DNA from: Pseudomonas duriflava
GTDB taxonomy: Bacteria; Pseudomonadota; Gammaproteobacteria; Pseudomonadales; Pseudomonadaceae
Length of the DNA stretch: 64,000 nt
Assembly: GCF_007830155.1 (NCBI RefSeq)
Contig: NZ_VLKY01000010.1
Location: 1-64,000, forward strand
Reading direction: 5' to 3'
In this document: one piece after another, positions 28,999 through 38,185 of the stretch
Layout: every line of letters starts with the position of its first letter
How positions within the stretch are numbered: the first letter of the stretch is position 1
Translations under genes and position numbers: made by a program
Notes under the pieces: generated by a model
The model's input: the letters and a program-made list of their open reading frames with translations, nothing else
Told to the model about the DNA's origin: nothing
Databases searched by the model: none

Positions 28999-30195
28999 TT
29001 ACTGCAACATCCAGAAGCGTGAATTATTACTGGCCATCAAGCTGGCCATGGATAGGTAAGACAGATTCGCAGTAGTTGCTGCCTCTGCCTGCGTACAGGT
29101 ACTTCCCATGCAGGCTTCGACGGCCTTACGTACCTCGGTCATCAAGGGCGGCCGCACCTTAAAGAAAAACTCGTCGCGGATAAATGATGTCTGGAGCGTA
29201 TGGCAGTGGTCCGGCAAGGTATCGGGCGGCACTTCCTTGATCAGGTCACGGTAGTGAGAAATACCCTTGGGTTTATAGTCACTGACTTCATCGAGTGCTG
29301 TACAAACAGCCTCGACCAATTCACGGTCATGGATACACCGGTAATGGCCGATACTGTAACGTTCGCCTGTCTTGCCATGAAGCGCCAACAGCATGAACGA
29401 CTCGGGGTAGTTGTTCAGGTGTGGATAGAGTTCGGTAGCACCGTGGCTGCTGCTGGTATGGACAGGTAAGGTTTCGCCCGCAAAGCTGCTGCGAATCATG
29501 TCTGGTAGCGCCTGTCGAACCAGCGGGTGAAGTCCTTGATCACCTACGCAGTAAACGGCCATGACAGGCAAGCCGAACGTACGGTGCCAAGCCAGAGCAA
29601 TACGGGCCGGGTGAGCTTTGGAGCTGGCATGCAGCGCCAGGTCATCATTTTCGTAGGCATTAGTGTTTGCTTCTTCAAGCCCTGCGGTGCAGAGATACAG
29701 GAAGCGAAAACCAGCCTTACGTACCGCTGGCAATGTGTTCCAGTAATGACGGGTACATTCGAGTAACTGGCTGGTTATCTGCAGATTACTATGTTGGCGA
29801 TGCAGCATTGGCATCTGGCAATCAACTCCACCCGGGGTAGAGCACAGATAGAAGACGGCGTCCGGCTGGAACTCATCCAGCGCCTGGCGCAAGACAGCTA
29901 TATCCACTAGAGCGCCAGCATAAAAGTGATAGCGAGACGGCTCGCCTGAGACATGTTGAACCGGTGCCGCGCCGGAATCCAGATTGGCCACCTGGGCTTG
30001 GGTGTTGGCTAACAGGAAATGCGTGATGGACGCGCCGAGCGGGCCCGATCCGCCAATCAGCAGTACACGCTTTAGGGTGCGCACGTCCGCCCGATTGTCC
30101 TCATGAGTCGCATAAGAGCCAAATAGATATTTCAGAGAGGTATTCTCTGATGATATATCAGCTTCGTGGCGCATCGCTCCTCCATGCTTTTTCAT
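28999..30195 (-). CDS. Degenerate NAD-dependent epimerase/dehydratase-like protein
   Basis: A 398-residue extended short-chain dehydrogenase of the nucleotide-sugar dehydratase/epimerase type. The NAD site is intact (VLLIGGSGPLG, residues 44-54). The region SSKAHPARIALAWHRTFGLPVMAVYCVGDQG follows RmlB closely, but the catalytic Tyr of YxxxK is replaced by His (H189 with K193), and the T-D-E dehydratase triad appears as T170-A-G. About 40 extra N-terminal residues and a long, unusual C-terminus are also present. The classical 4,6-dehydratase reaction is therefore unlikely. The gene is last in a minus-strand cluster after a sugar aminotransferase and a glycosyltransferase, so a role on a nucleotide-linked amino sugar is still possible. 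AAGGA precedes the ATG. Confidence 0.75.
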   Translation of the reverse strand: MKKHGGAMRHEADISSENTSLKYLFGSYATHEDNRADVRTLKRVLLIGGSGPLGASITHFLLANTQAQVANLDSGAAPVQHVSGEPSRYHFYAGALVDIAVLRQALDEFQPDAVFYLCSTPGGVDCQMPMLHRQHSNLQITSQLLECTRHYWNTLPAVRKAGFRFLYLCTAGLEEANTNAYENDDLALHASSKAHPARIALAWHRTFGLPVMAVYCVGDQGLHPLVRQALPDMIRSSFAGETLPVHTSSSHGATELYPHLNNYPESFMLLALHGKTGERYSIGHYRCIHDRELVEAVCTALDEVSDYKPKGISHYRDLIKEVPPDTLPDHCHTLQTSFIRDEFFFKVRPPLMTEVRKAVEACMGSTCTQAEAATTANLSYLSMASLMASNNSRFWMLQ

Positions 30196-30259
30196 AGTTG
30201 GATTCCTTGTAAGGCTTTTTACCAGGATGCGTCGGCAACGTAGCGGTTATCGACGATGC

Positions 30260-31201
30260 TCAGTACACGGTTTTGAGAGGCTTGAGGCTGTTGAGCAGGC
30301 TTAGACTTATATTGCGCAGAATGCTGGCCAGCGCTTGAGGTTTTTGGTTCTTCGGAAGAGAGGCGAAAGACAATTCGAAGACCTTACCCAAGAAAAAGTA
30401 ATAAAGATCGAGATCTTCAATCCGGTGGTAGTAAGTCGCTAGGCAGCACTGAGTATGCAGGTCCATCTGCAGTCTTGTTTGCTAGGTACGCATCGAAAAG
30501 ATGCCACCCTCATGTATGCGATAGGCTGCCGGCTTTATTTCAGCTAAGTATTTTCCTTTGCCATATGCACCCAGCAGGGACCGCCAACAGATGTCCATCA
30601 GTTTGGCGGTATATAACTCAGGGGGCAGCTCCTGAATCTTATTGCGGAAGCAGACGGTCAGGGTAGATAGCGGATGGGCCTGCTTAAGTTCCAGGGCGCT
30701 AAGATCACGGTGATCCTGGCCCTGGAACCGATGTTGCTCCACGATGCCACTGCTGTTGAATACATACGAATCATGATAGGTAATGACGTAGTCAGGATTC
30801 TGCTCCAAGAAGTCGACTTGGATCTGTAGCTTCAGCGGGTCAGTCCAATAGTCATCGCCCTCGCAATAGGCGATGTAATCGCCACGCGCAAGCGCAAAGA
30901 GTTGAATACCGTAGGGAACGCCTTGGCTGTACTGGTTTTCCTTGCGAAAGATCGGCTTGATAAGGGTGGGGTAGCGTTCAGCATAGGAGCGAATCACGTC
31001 TTGAGTACCATCGTCCGAAGCATCGTCATTGACCAGAATTTCAAAGCGGAAGAGGGTTTCCTGCATCAGGAAACCCTCTTCCGCCTCGGCAATATACGGT
31101 GCGTGATTGTAGGTCAGACAGACAATGCTTACTAAAGGCGTGCGTTGCTCCGGGTCCCAATGCCGCATGACATCCTGTTCTGTCCTTAAGTGCATAGCCA
31201 T
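30260..31201 (-). pseudogene. Family 2 glycosyltransferase interrupted by an in-frame TAG
   Basis: The first part (to the TAG at 30482-30484, about 239 residues) is a GT-A glycosyltransferase: VSIVCLTYNHAPYI, the DDASDDGT nucleotide-binding acidic motif, and YCEGDDYWTDPLKLQIQV with the metal-binding D-x-D-like segment. The same frame continues past the TAG for 73 codons (TYYHRIEDLDLYYFFLGKVFEL...), a sequence that looks like the usual C-terminal helices of this family. A CAG to TAG change would explain the interruption. The N-terminal part also contains a perfect palindrome (31046-31084) that encodes residues 41-53. It may be a pseudogene, a gene that ends early but still works, or a readthrough gene; a sequencing error is not excluded. 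Confidence 0.72.
31046..31084. repeat. Perfect inverted repeat inside the glycosyltransferase gene
   Basis: Two 18-base arms (31046-31063 and 31067-31084) are perfectly complementary around a 3-base CAT spacer. The arm reads GCGGAAGAGGGTTTCCTG. On the minus strand it encodes residues AEEGFLMQETLFR of the glycosyltransferase. Confidence 0.95.
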
Positions 31202-31298
31202 CACTCAGAGGTCTATAAGTAAAAGGCAAACCGGTGCCGCGACCAGCATCACGGACTGGCCAAGTAAAGGTATGGAAAAGGTAATAAGTGACTGGAAG

Positions 31299-32468
31299 TC
31301 AGTGTGTTGAGCCGGTAACACTGGGAAGCGCAGAGGCCAACAGTTGAGCCGGTGGTACCGGCAGTTTAGAGATTGCCGGAAAGGGTAAATAATTGGCGTG
31401 CTCCTGGAGCATCACGGCGATAATCTGCTCTTGTACCTCGGCTTCTAAATCCGGATAAATCGGCAGGCACAGGATGCGCTGGCTCAGACTGCGAGAGCGG
31501 GGCTGTGCAGGTTGTGGCTGCAGATAGCTCAGCGTATCAAGCGATGGGTAGAAATACCGTCGAGGAAATATTTCCATCCTGTTCAAGGCGGCCTTGGTGC
31601 GCAGCAGATGCTGTTCGTTGAGCAGGGCGACAGGAAAATAACTGTAATTGATCTGACTGCCCAGAGTCGCCAACTGAAGATCGAATCGATCGGCCAGAGC
31701 TTCCTCATAACGGCGTCCGATCTCGGCACGACGGGTTAAAATGCTCTCGATATCATCGAGGATGCACAAGCCCATGGCGGCTGAGAACTCGTTGAGCTTG
31801 GCATTTACACCAATGCCTTCAATATGCTCAGCATCGACGATTCCAAAATTGATCATGAGCCTGATACGAGCAGCCAGGGCATCATCGTTAGTAATGATCG
31901 CGCCACCTTCGATGGTATGGAAGAGTTTGGTGGCATGAAAGCTGACTGTACTGAGGTCGCCCCAGTGATAGACCGAGCGCCCCTTGTATTGGACACCAAA
32001 GGCATGAGCCCCGTCGTATATCACCTTAAGCTTATGCCGGCGGGCAACCTGCTCGATGCCTTCCACATCGCATGGGTTACCGAACACATGGGTCGCCACG
32101 ATGCCAGTCGTATCAGGAGCGAGATTCTTCTCGATCTCAGCGGGTGAAAGGTTCCAGGTTTCTTCGTCAATGTCAGCGAAGATAGGACGTATACCTTCCC
32201 ATTTCAATGTACTGGTCGTAGCGACAAAACTGAACGGCGTCGTAATCGCACTACCGGTTATGTTTAAAGCCCGATAGGCCACTTGCAGGGCAATGGTCCC
32301 GTTATTGGTCAGGATGACGTGACGGACGCCCAGGTAATCACACAGGCGTTGCTCAAGCTGCCTGAGCAACGGCCCCTGGTTGGTCAGCCAGCCAGACTGA
32401 TAGATCTCGTCCACATAACGCAAGAACCGGTTCTTACTACCTAGATACGCTTTCGTTACATTGATCAT
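31299..32468 (-). CDS. Sugar aminotransferase, DegT/DnrJ/EryC1/StrS family
   Basis: A 389-residue PLP-dependent aminotransferase acting on a keto sugar linked to a nucleotide, using glutamate as donor. The PLP lysine lies in SFHATKLFHTIEGGAIIT, the phosphate-binding region in LTNNGTIALQVAYRAL, and the DGAHAFGVQYKG segment holds the ring-contact Asp. It resembles FdtB/QdtB-like 3-aminotransferases. The ATG at 32468 is chosen because GGAG lies 6 bases upstream; a long in-frame extension upstream (59 residues) lacks family features. It is the first gene of the minus-strand cluster with the glycosyltransferase and the degenerate dehydratase, which suggests decoration of a surface glycan with an amino sugar. 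The enzymes that make the keto-sugar substrate are not in the window. Confidence 0.9.
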   Translation of the reverse strand: MINVTKAYLGSKNRFLRYVDEIYQSGWLTNQGPLLRQLEQRLCDYLGVRHVILTNNGTIALQVAYRALNITGSAITTPFSFVATTSTLKWEGIRPIFADIDEETWNLSPAEIEKNLAPDTTGIVATHVFGNPCDVEGIEQVARRHKLKVIYDGAHAFGVQYKGRSVYHWGDLSTVSFHATKLFHTIEGGAIITNDDALAARIRLMINFGIVDAEHIEGIGVNAKLNEFSAAMGLCILDDIESILTRRAEIGRRYEEALADRFDLQLATLGSQINYSYFPVALLNEQHLLRTKAALNRMEIFPRRYFYPSLDTLSYLQPQPAQPRSRSLSQRILCLPIYPDLEAEVQEQIIAVMLQEHANYLPFPAISKLPVPPAQLLASALPSVTGSTH

Positions 32469-32983
32469 GTTCCACTCCATTGAATAGGGGTATTCCTTAA
32501 AAACATTTGATGTCACGTGAACCGCACTACATAGCCGTGACGAAACCGCCATAAGAGCAGGCACAGGCCATCGTCTCTGTACAAAAAAGTCCAAATGGAA
32601 TAGTGAAGACCTTGCCAGTAAGCGGCAGGCCGGTATGGCATTCAAAGAATACCGGGCATGACTAAGAGATCTGCCCGACAGGGGAAAACATCATGTGTAT
32701 CGAATGGACAATGCTACCGCCAAGTCATCAAGACCAGGCCTGAACAGCAAGAGGAGGTGCATCTGGAGGAGGCGTTAGGAGGGAAACTAGTCCTTGGCCG
32801 CAACGCTGCTATCCGTGTGGCTAGATAGCGTTTCGCTTAAATAATTATCCCGGTATACAAATATCGTCAACCTCTTTTCGTAAAAAAGGTCAGGCTTGTA
32901 AAGGATGACGTTTGGGCTAAAAGTATGATGAAGAGATAACCTGTTGTTATTCATGACAAAGGGCAGCGGACTTATGGTGCCGT
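32469..32983. other. Intergenic region, no gene seen
   Basis: About 515 bases upstream of the aminotransferase and beyond the stop codon of the GGDEF/EAL gene. I see no supported gene, terminator or RNA. It must contain the promoter of the sugar cluster. Confidence 0.5.
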
Positions 32984-35164
32984 TCAGGCACTCTTGAACG
33001 TCTGAAAATCATTAACAACTTTTTTCTGTAGCAGTGCCGTCAATGCCTCTAGTGGAAGAGGGCGGCTCGGTAGAAATCCCTGAGCCAAGTCGCATTGATT
33101 GTCCATCAGAAAACTGACCTGCTGTTCGGTCTCGACACCTTCGGCAATGACCTGCAACCGTAGCTTATGACCCATGGCGATAATGGCCTGGGCAATGTCA
33201 AAGTCCAGCACATCCTGTGGAATATCCTGAATGAAGGAGCGATCGACCTTGATGGCGTCCAGAGGCAACTGGCGTAGATAAGCTAATGATGAGTACCCCG
33301 TGCCGAAGTCATCAATTGCCAATCGGATGCCAAGGGAGCGCAGCTGTTCGAGCTGAGCGATGCAGTGGTCGACATTTTTCATCAGAGCGTTTTCTGTAAC
33401 TTCCAATTCTAGGTAGCGTGGCTCGAGTTGAGCGTCACTTAGAATCTGCTTGACCTCACTAACCAGTGATTCGCGTTCAAGGCTACTAGCACAGCAGTTC
33501 ACAGCCATCCGTAACTGAGTAAACCCCAGCCGGTGTAGCTTCTTAAGATCAGAACAAGCGCGTTGCATGGCCCAACGGTCGATATCTACGATAAATCCGT
33601 TGTTCGTTGCGATATCAATAAAATGCCCAGGCAGCAGCAAGCCTTGCTCTGGATGATTCCAGCGCACAAGTGCTTCGAGATGACAAATCGCCCGGGTTTT
33701 GAGATCGAACACTGGCTGGTAGTGCAGTGTCAGCCCATCATGAGTAAGCGCGTACCGAAGCTCTTCCTCTATTTGCAGCTCTTGCATGGCTTTGCTCTTG
33801 AGCTGTTCCTGAAAGAAGTGAACAGTGTTCCGCCCGCTCGCCTTGGATTTGTATAGTGCTAAATCGGCATGCTTGATCAGGTCCTCAGCGGTATCGCCAT
33901 CCTGAGGGAAAATGCTGGCGCCAATACTGGTGGTGACGACCATCTTGCGGCCTGCCAGTACTATGGCTTCCTTCATCTTGGTCAAGATTCGCTGAGCTAG
34001 CTGGGCTGCTTCCTGGCTATCCGAAACATGCGCAAGAACACAGAATTCATCACCTCCCAGGCGCGCGCTCATGTCCTGCTCGCGAAGAGCGCTACGCAGC
34101 CGATGCGCCACGACACGCAACAATTCATCACCCGCATCATGCCCTAGTGAATCATTGATCCGCTTGAAATTATCCATATCTAGAAACAAGAGCAACATAG
34201 GTGTGCCTGCTTGCCGATGCGCGTCCATCCGTTTCTGAATTTCCGTATTGAAGGAATGACGGTTATGCAGTCCCGTCAGGGCATCGTAATGGGCTAAGTT
34301 ATGCAAAGAAGCTTGGGTATTATCAAGTTCGAGCAAGAGCTTGTTCACCCGCTCCAAATCCAGTCGTTGACGCTCAAGCTTACGGCCCGCCCAGACGGCA
34401 ATAAGACTGCAGCCTGTGATGATCAGGGCAATAAAAGCGGTTGAGATCCCCAAGTATGTTTGAGTAGTGGATGCGTATTCTGGTGAAGGTACTGGCGGGG
34501 TAGCAGGTAGCGTGAAGGTAACCGCCGCCATTCCGCTGAAGTGAATGGAGATAATGGCTGCTCCCAGTGCCAGGCTAGCCAGTAACTTCAGTAGAAAAGG
34601 GAAGGGCTGATCCGGCTTGCGAAAGCGCTTGATAAGCAGCATGGCCCCTAAACTGACCACTAGGGAAAGTACAATCGAGAAAAGGAAAAGCCATGGGTTG
34701 TAATAAGCCACAGCAATGGACCGCATAGCAGCCATACCGGTGTAATGCATGACAGCAACACCGATGCCAACACAAATCCCGGCCCCGATATAGTTATGAC
34801 GGGTCAGGGCAGGGCGGCTGATAAGCGTCATGGCTATCAACGCAGCTATAACCGAGATGAATAATGAAATAGCTGTCAAACGGTGATCGTAAGAAACCGT
34901 CACTGGCAATTGAAAGGCTTGCATTGCCAGGAAGTGCATCGTCCAGACCCCACCCCCCAAGCAAAAAGCACCGATCAGACGCCACAGAATTCGAGAGCGG
35001 TGGGTATCGGCAATTGCAACATCTGCCAGGCTTAACGTCGCGTAGCCGGCTACTGAAGCAATCACGTAGGAGATGATCACAAGAGCAGCGGTATGGCTGT
35101 ATTCGACAGGCGTAAGACCGGCACCATAGAGATCTGAGATGAAGCGAATACCTAGCCAGTCCAC
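32984..35164 (-). CDS. MHYT-GGDEF-EAL cyclic-di-GMP signalling protein
   Basis: A 726-residue inner-membrane protein. The N-terminal 260 residues form an MHYT sensor with seven membrane helices and repeated motifs (WTMHFLAMQAF, AVMHYTGMAAM, IISIHFSGMAAV) that probably bind copper and sense O2, CO or NO. A GGDEF domain with intact ARLGGDEFCVLA follows (about residue 375), then an EAL domain with intact EALVRWNHPEQG (about 500) and downstream DDFGTGYSSLAYL and KVDRSFI metal-site motifs. Both catalytic sites look intact, so it could make or, more likely, degrade cyclic-di-GMP. No operon partner is obvious. Confidence 0.92.
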   Translation of the reverse strand: MDWLGIRFISDLYGAGLTPVEYSHTAALVIISYVIASVAGYATLSLADVAIADTHRSRILWRLIGAFCLGGGVWTMHFLAMQAFQLPVTVSYDHRLTAISLFISVIAALIAMTLISRPALTRHNYIGAGICVGIGVAVMHYTGMAAMRSIAVAYYNPWLFLFSIVLSLVVSLGAMLLIKRFRKPDQPFPFLLKLLASLALGAAIISIHFSGMAAVTFTLPATPPVPSPEYASTTQTYLGISTAFIALIITGCSLIAVWAGRKLERQRLDLERVNKLLLELDNTQASLHNLAHYDALTGLHNRHSFNTEIQKRMDAHRQAGTPMLLLFLDMDNFKRINDSLGHDAGDELLRVVAHRLRSALREQDMSARLGGDEFCVLAHVSDSQEAAQLAQRILTKMKEAIVLAGRKMVVTTSIGASIFPQDGDTAEDLIKHADLALYKSKASGRNTVHFFQEQLKSKAMQELQIEEELRYALTHDGLTLHYQPVFDLKTRAICHLEALVRWNHPEQGLLLPGHFIDIATNNGFIVDIDRWAMQRACSDLKKLHRLGFTQLRMAVNCCASSLERESLVSEVKQILSDAQLEPRYLELEVTENALMKNVDHCIAQLEQLRSLGIRLAIDDFGTGYSSLAYLRQLPLDAIKVDRSFIQDIPQDVLDFDIAQAIIAMGHKLRLQVIAEGVETEQQVSFLMDNQCDLAQGFLPSRPLPLEALTALLQKKVVNDFQTFKSA

Positions 35165-35255
35165 TACCTGTTACCACCTTATAGACTCTGGTTTATTTTT
35201 TTGAGTCTAGGTGAGTTATATAGGTTCGCAGATAAACCGCTGGAGTGTTCAAACG

Positions 35256-36299
35256 TTACTGTAAGGGTGCCCCTCGAGAAACTGTTCTGAACCCAATATG
35301 AGACGTGCCCAAATAAGTTACCTGTGGTTGTCTGGCAGAGGGCCTATACCGAAGACAGTAATTGGAGCTGCATAGATGAGAGCCTCCCTTAATGACTTTG
35401 ACAGGAACACCAGGTTCTCTTGGGTCCAGGCTGGTATCCGGACCTTCGGGGTTATGAGAGTCAGACTCCTCATGTCCAGGACGATACCAGGTTCGTGTAA
35501 GCTCCCAAACGTTGCCACCTGTATCAAAAAGGTTAAATCCATTGGGTGGATAGCATCCCACCGGCGACGTACCGCGATGCCCATCCGCCCCAATATCGTT
35601 AAAAGGAAAGTCTCCCTGCCAAGTATTGGCCTGCGGATGTGTATGGTCGAGCGGCGCGTTTCCCCAAGCATAGTCCGCGTCTTGAAGACCACCCCGGGCG
35701 GCATATTCCAGTTGAGCCTCACTAGGCAGTTCTCGACCAAGCCATTCAGCGTAAGCCTTGGCATCATCATATGTCACATGAACCACAGGGTGGTTCATGC
35801 GGTGCTCGATCGAGCTGCCAGGACCATCAGGATGCCGCCAATCAGTACCTGCTAGAAAGCGCCAACCCGGCCGCTCGCTGGCGCGTGAAAAGACCAGCGA
35901 GCCCGGCACAGTTGCCTCAAAGGGCAGGCCCTGTGCCGCCTCGCCACTCAAGCCTCGCTCGGCCTGAGTGCGGTAGCCTGTTGCCGCTACAAACCGTGCG
36001 AACTGGGCATTGGTTACAGGATGACGATCGATCCAGAAGTCATCAACCGAGACGGTCCGGGCAGGGCGTTCTTCGGGATAGAACCGCTCCGAGCCCAGCG
36101 TGAAGCTTCCTCCGAGAAGCAAGACCATGCCAGCGAACTCCTGGCCCTGCTGGCCTAGCGGAATTCCGCTATAGGTTTCGCAAAGATAGGCCGGCAGTTC
36201 TGCCTGCTTAGCCATAGCCTGATATCGGTGTATGGTACCTATACCAAGCAACAGGGCTAAACCAACACCCAAAGCTGCTTTGGATTTAAGCGATTTCAT
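35256..36299 (-). CDS. Formylglycine-generating enzyme (sulfatase modifying factor family)
   Basis: A 347-residue FGE/SUMF1-like oxidase, which converts the Cys of a CxPxR sulfatase motif to formylglycine. The family fold is visible in GSFTLGSERFYPEERPARTVSVDDFWIDRHPVTNAQFARFV, WRHPDGPGSSIEHRMNHPVVHVTYDDAKAYAEWLGRELPSEAQLEYAARGG and GGNVWELTRTWY. The C-terminal SHLCSSNYCLRYRPSARQ contains the two copper-binding active-site cysteines. A hydrophobic N-terminus (ALGVGLALLLGIGTIHRYQAMA) may be a signal anchor, placing it in the periplasm. It overlaps the sulfatase gene by 4 bases, which supports them as enzyme and substrate. Confidence 0.92.
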   Translation of the reverse strand: MKSLKSKAALGVGLALLLGIGTIHRYQAMAKQAELPAYLCETYSGIPLGQQGQEFAGMVLLLGGSFTLGSERFYPEERPARTVSVDDFWIDRHPVTNAQFARFVAATGYRTQAERGLSGEAAQGLPFEATVPGSLVFSRASERPGWRFLAGTDWRHPDGPGSSIEHRMNHPVVHVTYDDAKAYAEWLGRELPSEAQLEYAARGGLQDADYAWGNAPLDHTHPQANTWQGDFPFNDIGADGHRGTSPVGCYPPNGFNLFDTGGNVWELTRTWYRPGHEESDSHNPEGPDTSLDPREPGVPVKVIKGGSHLCSSNYCLRYRPSARQPQVTYLGTSHIGFRTVSRGAPLQ

Positions 36300-37990
36300 A
36301 GAGCTGGTGCCTTGTCTGCCGAGCGGACTAGCGCAGGGAAGTGTGGAACGCCATGCTTATCAACCGAAATATTGTTGCTCTGGGCATATTGGCGCCAGTC
36401 CATCAGTAGATCCTTCACTTGGTCTGGTCGCTGCGGGGCTAGATCGTTCTGCTCCGAGGGGTCTACCGATAGGTCATAAAGCCGCCACTGTTTACCGGTA
36501 GCCTTGGGGGCATAGACAAGTTTCAGGTTGCCTCGACGTAAGGCTGCCGAGCCGTCCTGTTCCCATCCCATAGCCCGTGAAGATCCATGGATACGCGGCT
36601 CAACTCCGCTTAAATAGGGCAGCATAGAGCTACCTTGAGGGGGCACGACTGCTCTGTTCTGGTAGCGAATCCCAGGATGCTCGACCCCAGCTAATTCCAA
36701 GAATGTGGGCATGACATCCCGAGCACTTGCAAACTCTCGAGAAACGCCTTTTGCAATTCGGGCGGGGAAATGGACAAAGGCAGGTACGCGGATGCCGCCC
36801 TCAAAAATAGTTTGCTTATAACGTCGCCCAGGCTGTGCGCTTACTTGCGCCCAAGCAGGACCATAAGTTACGAAAGAATTGGGTCGCCCTATATTTTCAA
36901 GGCTATTGTCGAAATTCTGCTTCTCAACCCAGGCAGATACGGCCTTTTCACGACTCACTGCTTCAGGGCCATTATCGGACATAAACAAAATCAAGGTGTT
37001 GTCGTATTCACCGGTCTCTTTCAAATGCTCAAGGAGACGACCTATTTCATGGTCCAATGAGTCAACCATCGCGGCGTAAGCCTCCATGGTACGAGCTGAG
37101 CGACGTTTTTCTTCATCAGAAAGGGTATTCCAAGCCGGTACGTTTTCGAACACGGCCTTACCTTCAAAATCAGCCGGTAACAGCCCCAGTTTTTTTTGCT
37201 TGGCGAGACGCTCTTCAGCAATAACCTCATACCCCTGATCGTAGCGGCCTTTATATTTTTTGAGGTAATCATCCGGCGCTTGTAAAGGCCAGTGCGGTGA
37301 TGTGTAAGCGGCAAAGGCGAAAAATGGCTTATTTTCCTGATGAGCGGCGCGAGTAGCATCGATCAGACGGTCAGTGAAATAAGTAGTGGAGTAGTAGGTA
37401 TCAGGAAGGGAGAGCGGCTGGCCGTTGTGCACGAATGTAGCAGAGTAGTTTGGCATGATTGCCATTTCAGTCTGCTTGAAATTGGCAGCACCGCCTTCAA
37501 GCACAACATAAGATTCTTCAAACCCTCGGTTTTGCGGTTGTTGTTCAGGGAGTTTCCCCAGGTGCCATTTGCCGGCGATGAATGTTTTATAGCCAGCGTC
37601 ACGCAGCAGTTCAGCCAAGGTCACCGCTTCGCCTTGTAACGTACCTTCATAGCCAGGGCGTATGGTTTGATTTGCGAACATCCGATCACGAGTTTCCACC
37701 ATCATACCTATACCCGATAGATGCTGATCATTGCCAGTCATGAGCATCGCACGGGTAGGGGAGCAGCTGGGGGCGCTATGAAAATCCAATAACAGGCGCC
37801 CCTCAGCAATCAACTTATCAAGATTTGGTGTATTGATTTCGCTGCCCATGGCGCCTAGGTCGGAATAGCCAAGGTCATCTGCAACAAGCAGAAGGATATT
37901 TGGCTGGTGCCGGGGAGGTGTTTCAGCTGCAGCAATCAAGCTAAGGCTAAAGCAAATGGAGGCTGCTATTAGTTTGGGGAGTGCCTTCAT
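36296..37990 (-). CDS. Arylsulfatase, Cys-type
   Basis: A 564-residue exported sulfatase that hydrolyses sulfate esters. It has a signal peptide (LPKLIAASICFSLSLIAAAE, cut near residue 22), the metal-binding VADDLGYSDLGAMGSEI (D38, D39), and the formylglycine motif C76-S-P-T-R with the following MLMTGNDQHLSG. Further family regions are AGKWHLGKLP and FMSDNGPEA. It is translationally coupled to the downstream FGE gene, which would mature C76. The probable physiological role is sulfur scavenging from organic sulfates. Upstream is the divergent recombinase gene. Confidence 0.93.
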   Translation of the reverse strand: MKALPKLIAASICFSLSLIAAAETPPRHQPNILLLVADDLGYSDLGAMGSEINTPNLDKLIAEGRLLLDFHSAPSCSPTRAMLMTGNDQHLSGIGMMVETRDRMFANQTIRPGYEGTLQGEAVTLAELLRDAGYKTFIAGKWHLGKLPEQQPQNRGFEESYVVLEGGAANFKQTEMAIMPNYSATFVHNGQPLSLPDTYYSTTYFTDRLIDATRAAHQENKPFFAFAAYTSPHWPLQAPDDYLKKYKGRYDQGYEVIAEERLAKQKKLGLLPADFEGKAVFENVPAWNTLSDEEKRRSARTMEAYAAMVDSLDHEIGRLLEHLKETGEYDNTLILFMSDNGPEAVSREKAVSAWVEKQNFDNSLENIGRPNSFVTYGPAWAQVSAQPGRRYKQTIFEGGIRVPAFVHFPARIAKGVSREFASARDVMPTFLELAGVEHPGIRYQNRAVVPPQGSSMLPYLSGVEPRIHGSSRAMGWEQDGSAALRRGNLKLVYAPKATGKQWRLYDLSVDPSEQNDLAPQRPDQVKDLLMDWRQYAQSNNISVDKHGVPHFPALVRSADKAPAL

Positions 37991-38116
37991 TGGGGGCTCC
38001 TTATTTTTGTATGCCCATAGACGTAATTATTTTTCTAAACAGCAATGCGGCTTTGGAATAGTTAATCAAATTAACTTCTTTGTCAAAAGGAACTAGTAAT
38101 CTGTCGCATGCTGCAT

Positions 38117-38146
38117 AATTTCCGATTACGTCCATAATCGGAAATT
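38117..38146. repeat. Perfect inverted repeat (12-6-12), candidate recombinase core site or operator
   Basis: AATTTCCGATTA (38117-38128) and TAATCGGAAATT (38135-38146) are perfect inverted arms around a 6-base spacer CGTCCA. This is the geometry of a tyrosine-recombinase crossover site (about 11-6-11). A possible -10 hexamer TATACT follows at 38150-38155. It lies 40 bases upstream of the recombinase start codon, so an operator is the other main possibility. Confidence 0.8.
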
Positions 38147-38185
38147 TGTTATACTAAAAACTCTTCTCTTTTTGTAACCTCAGTC

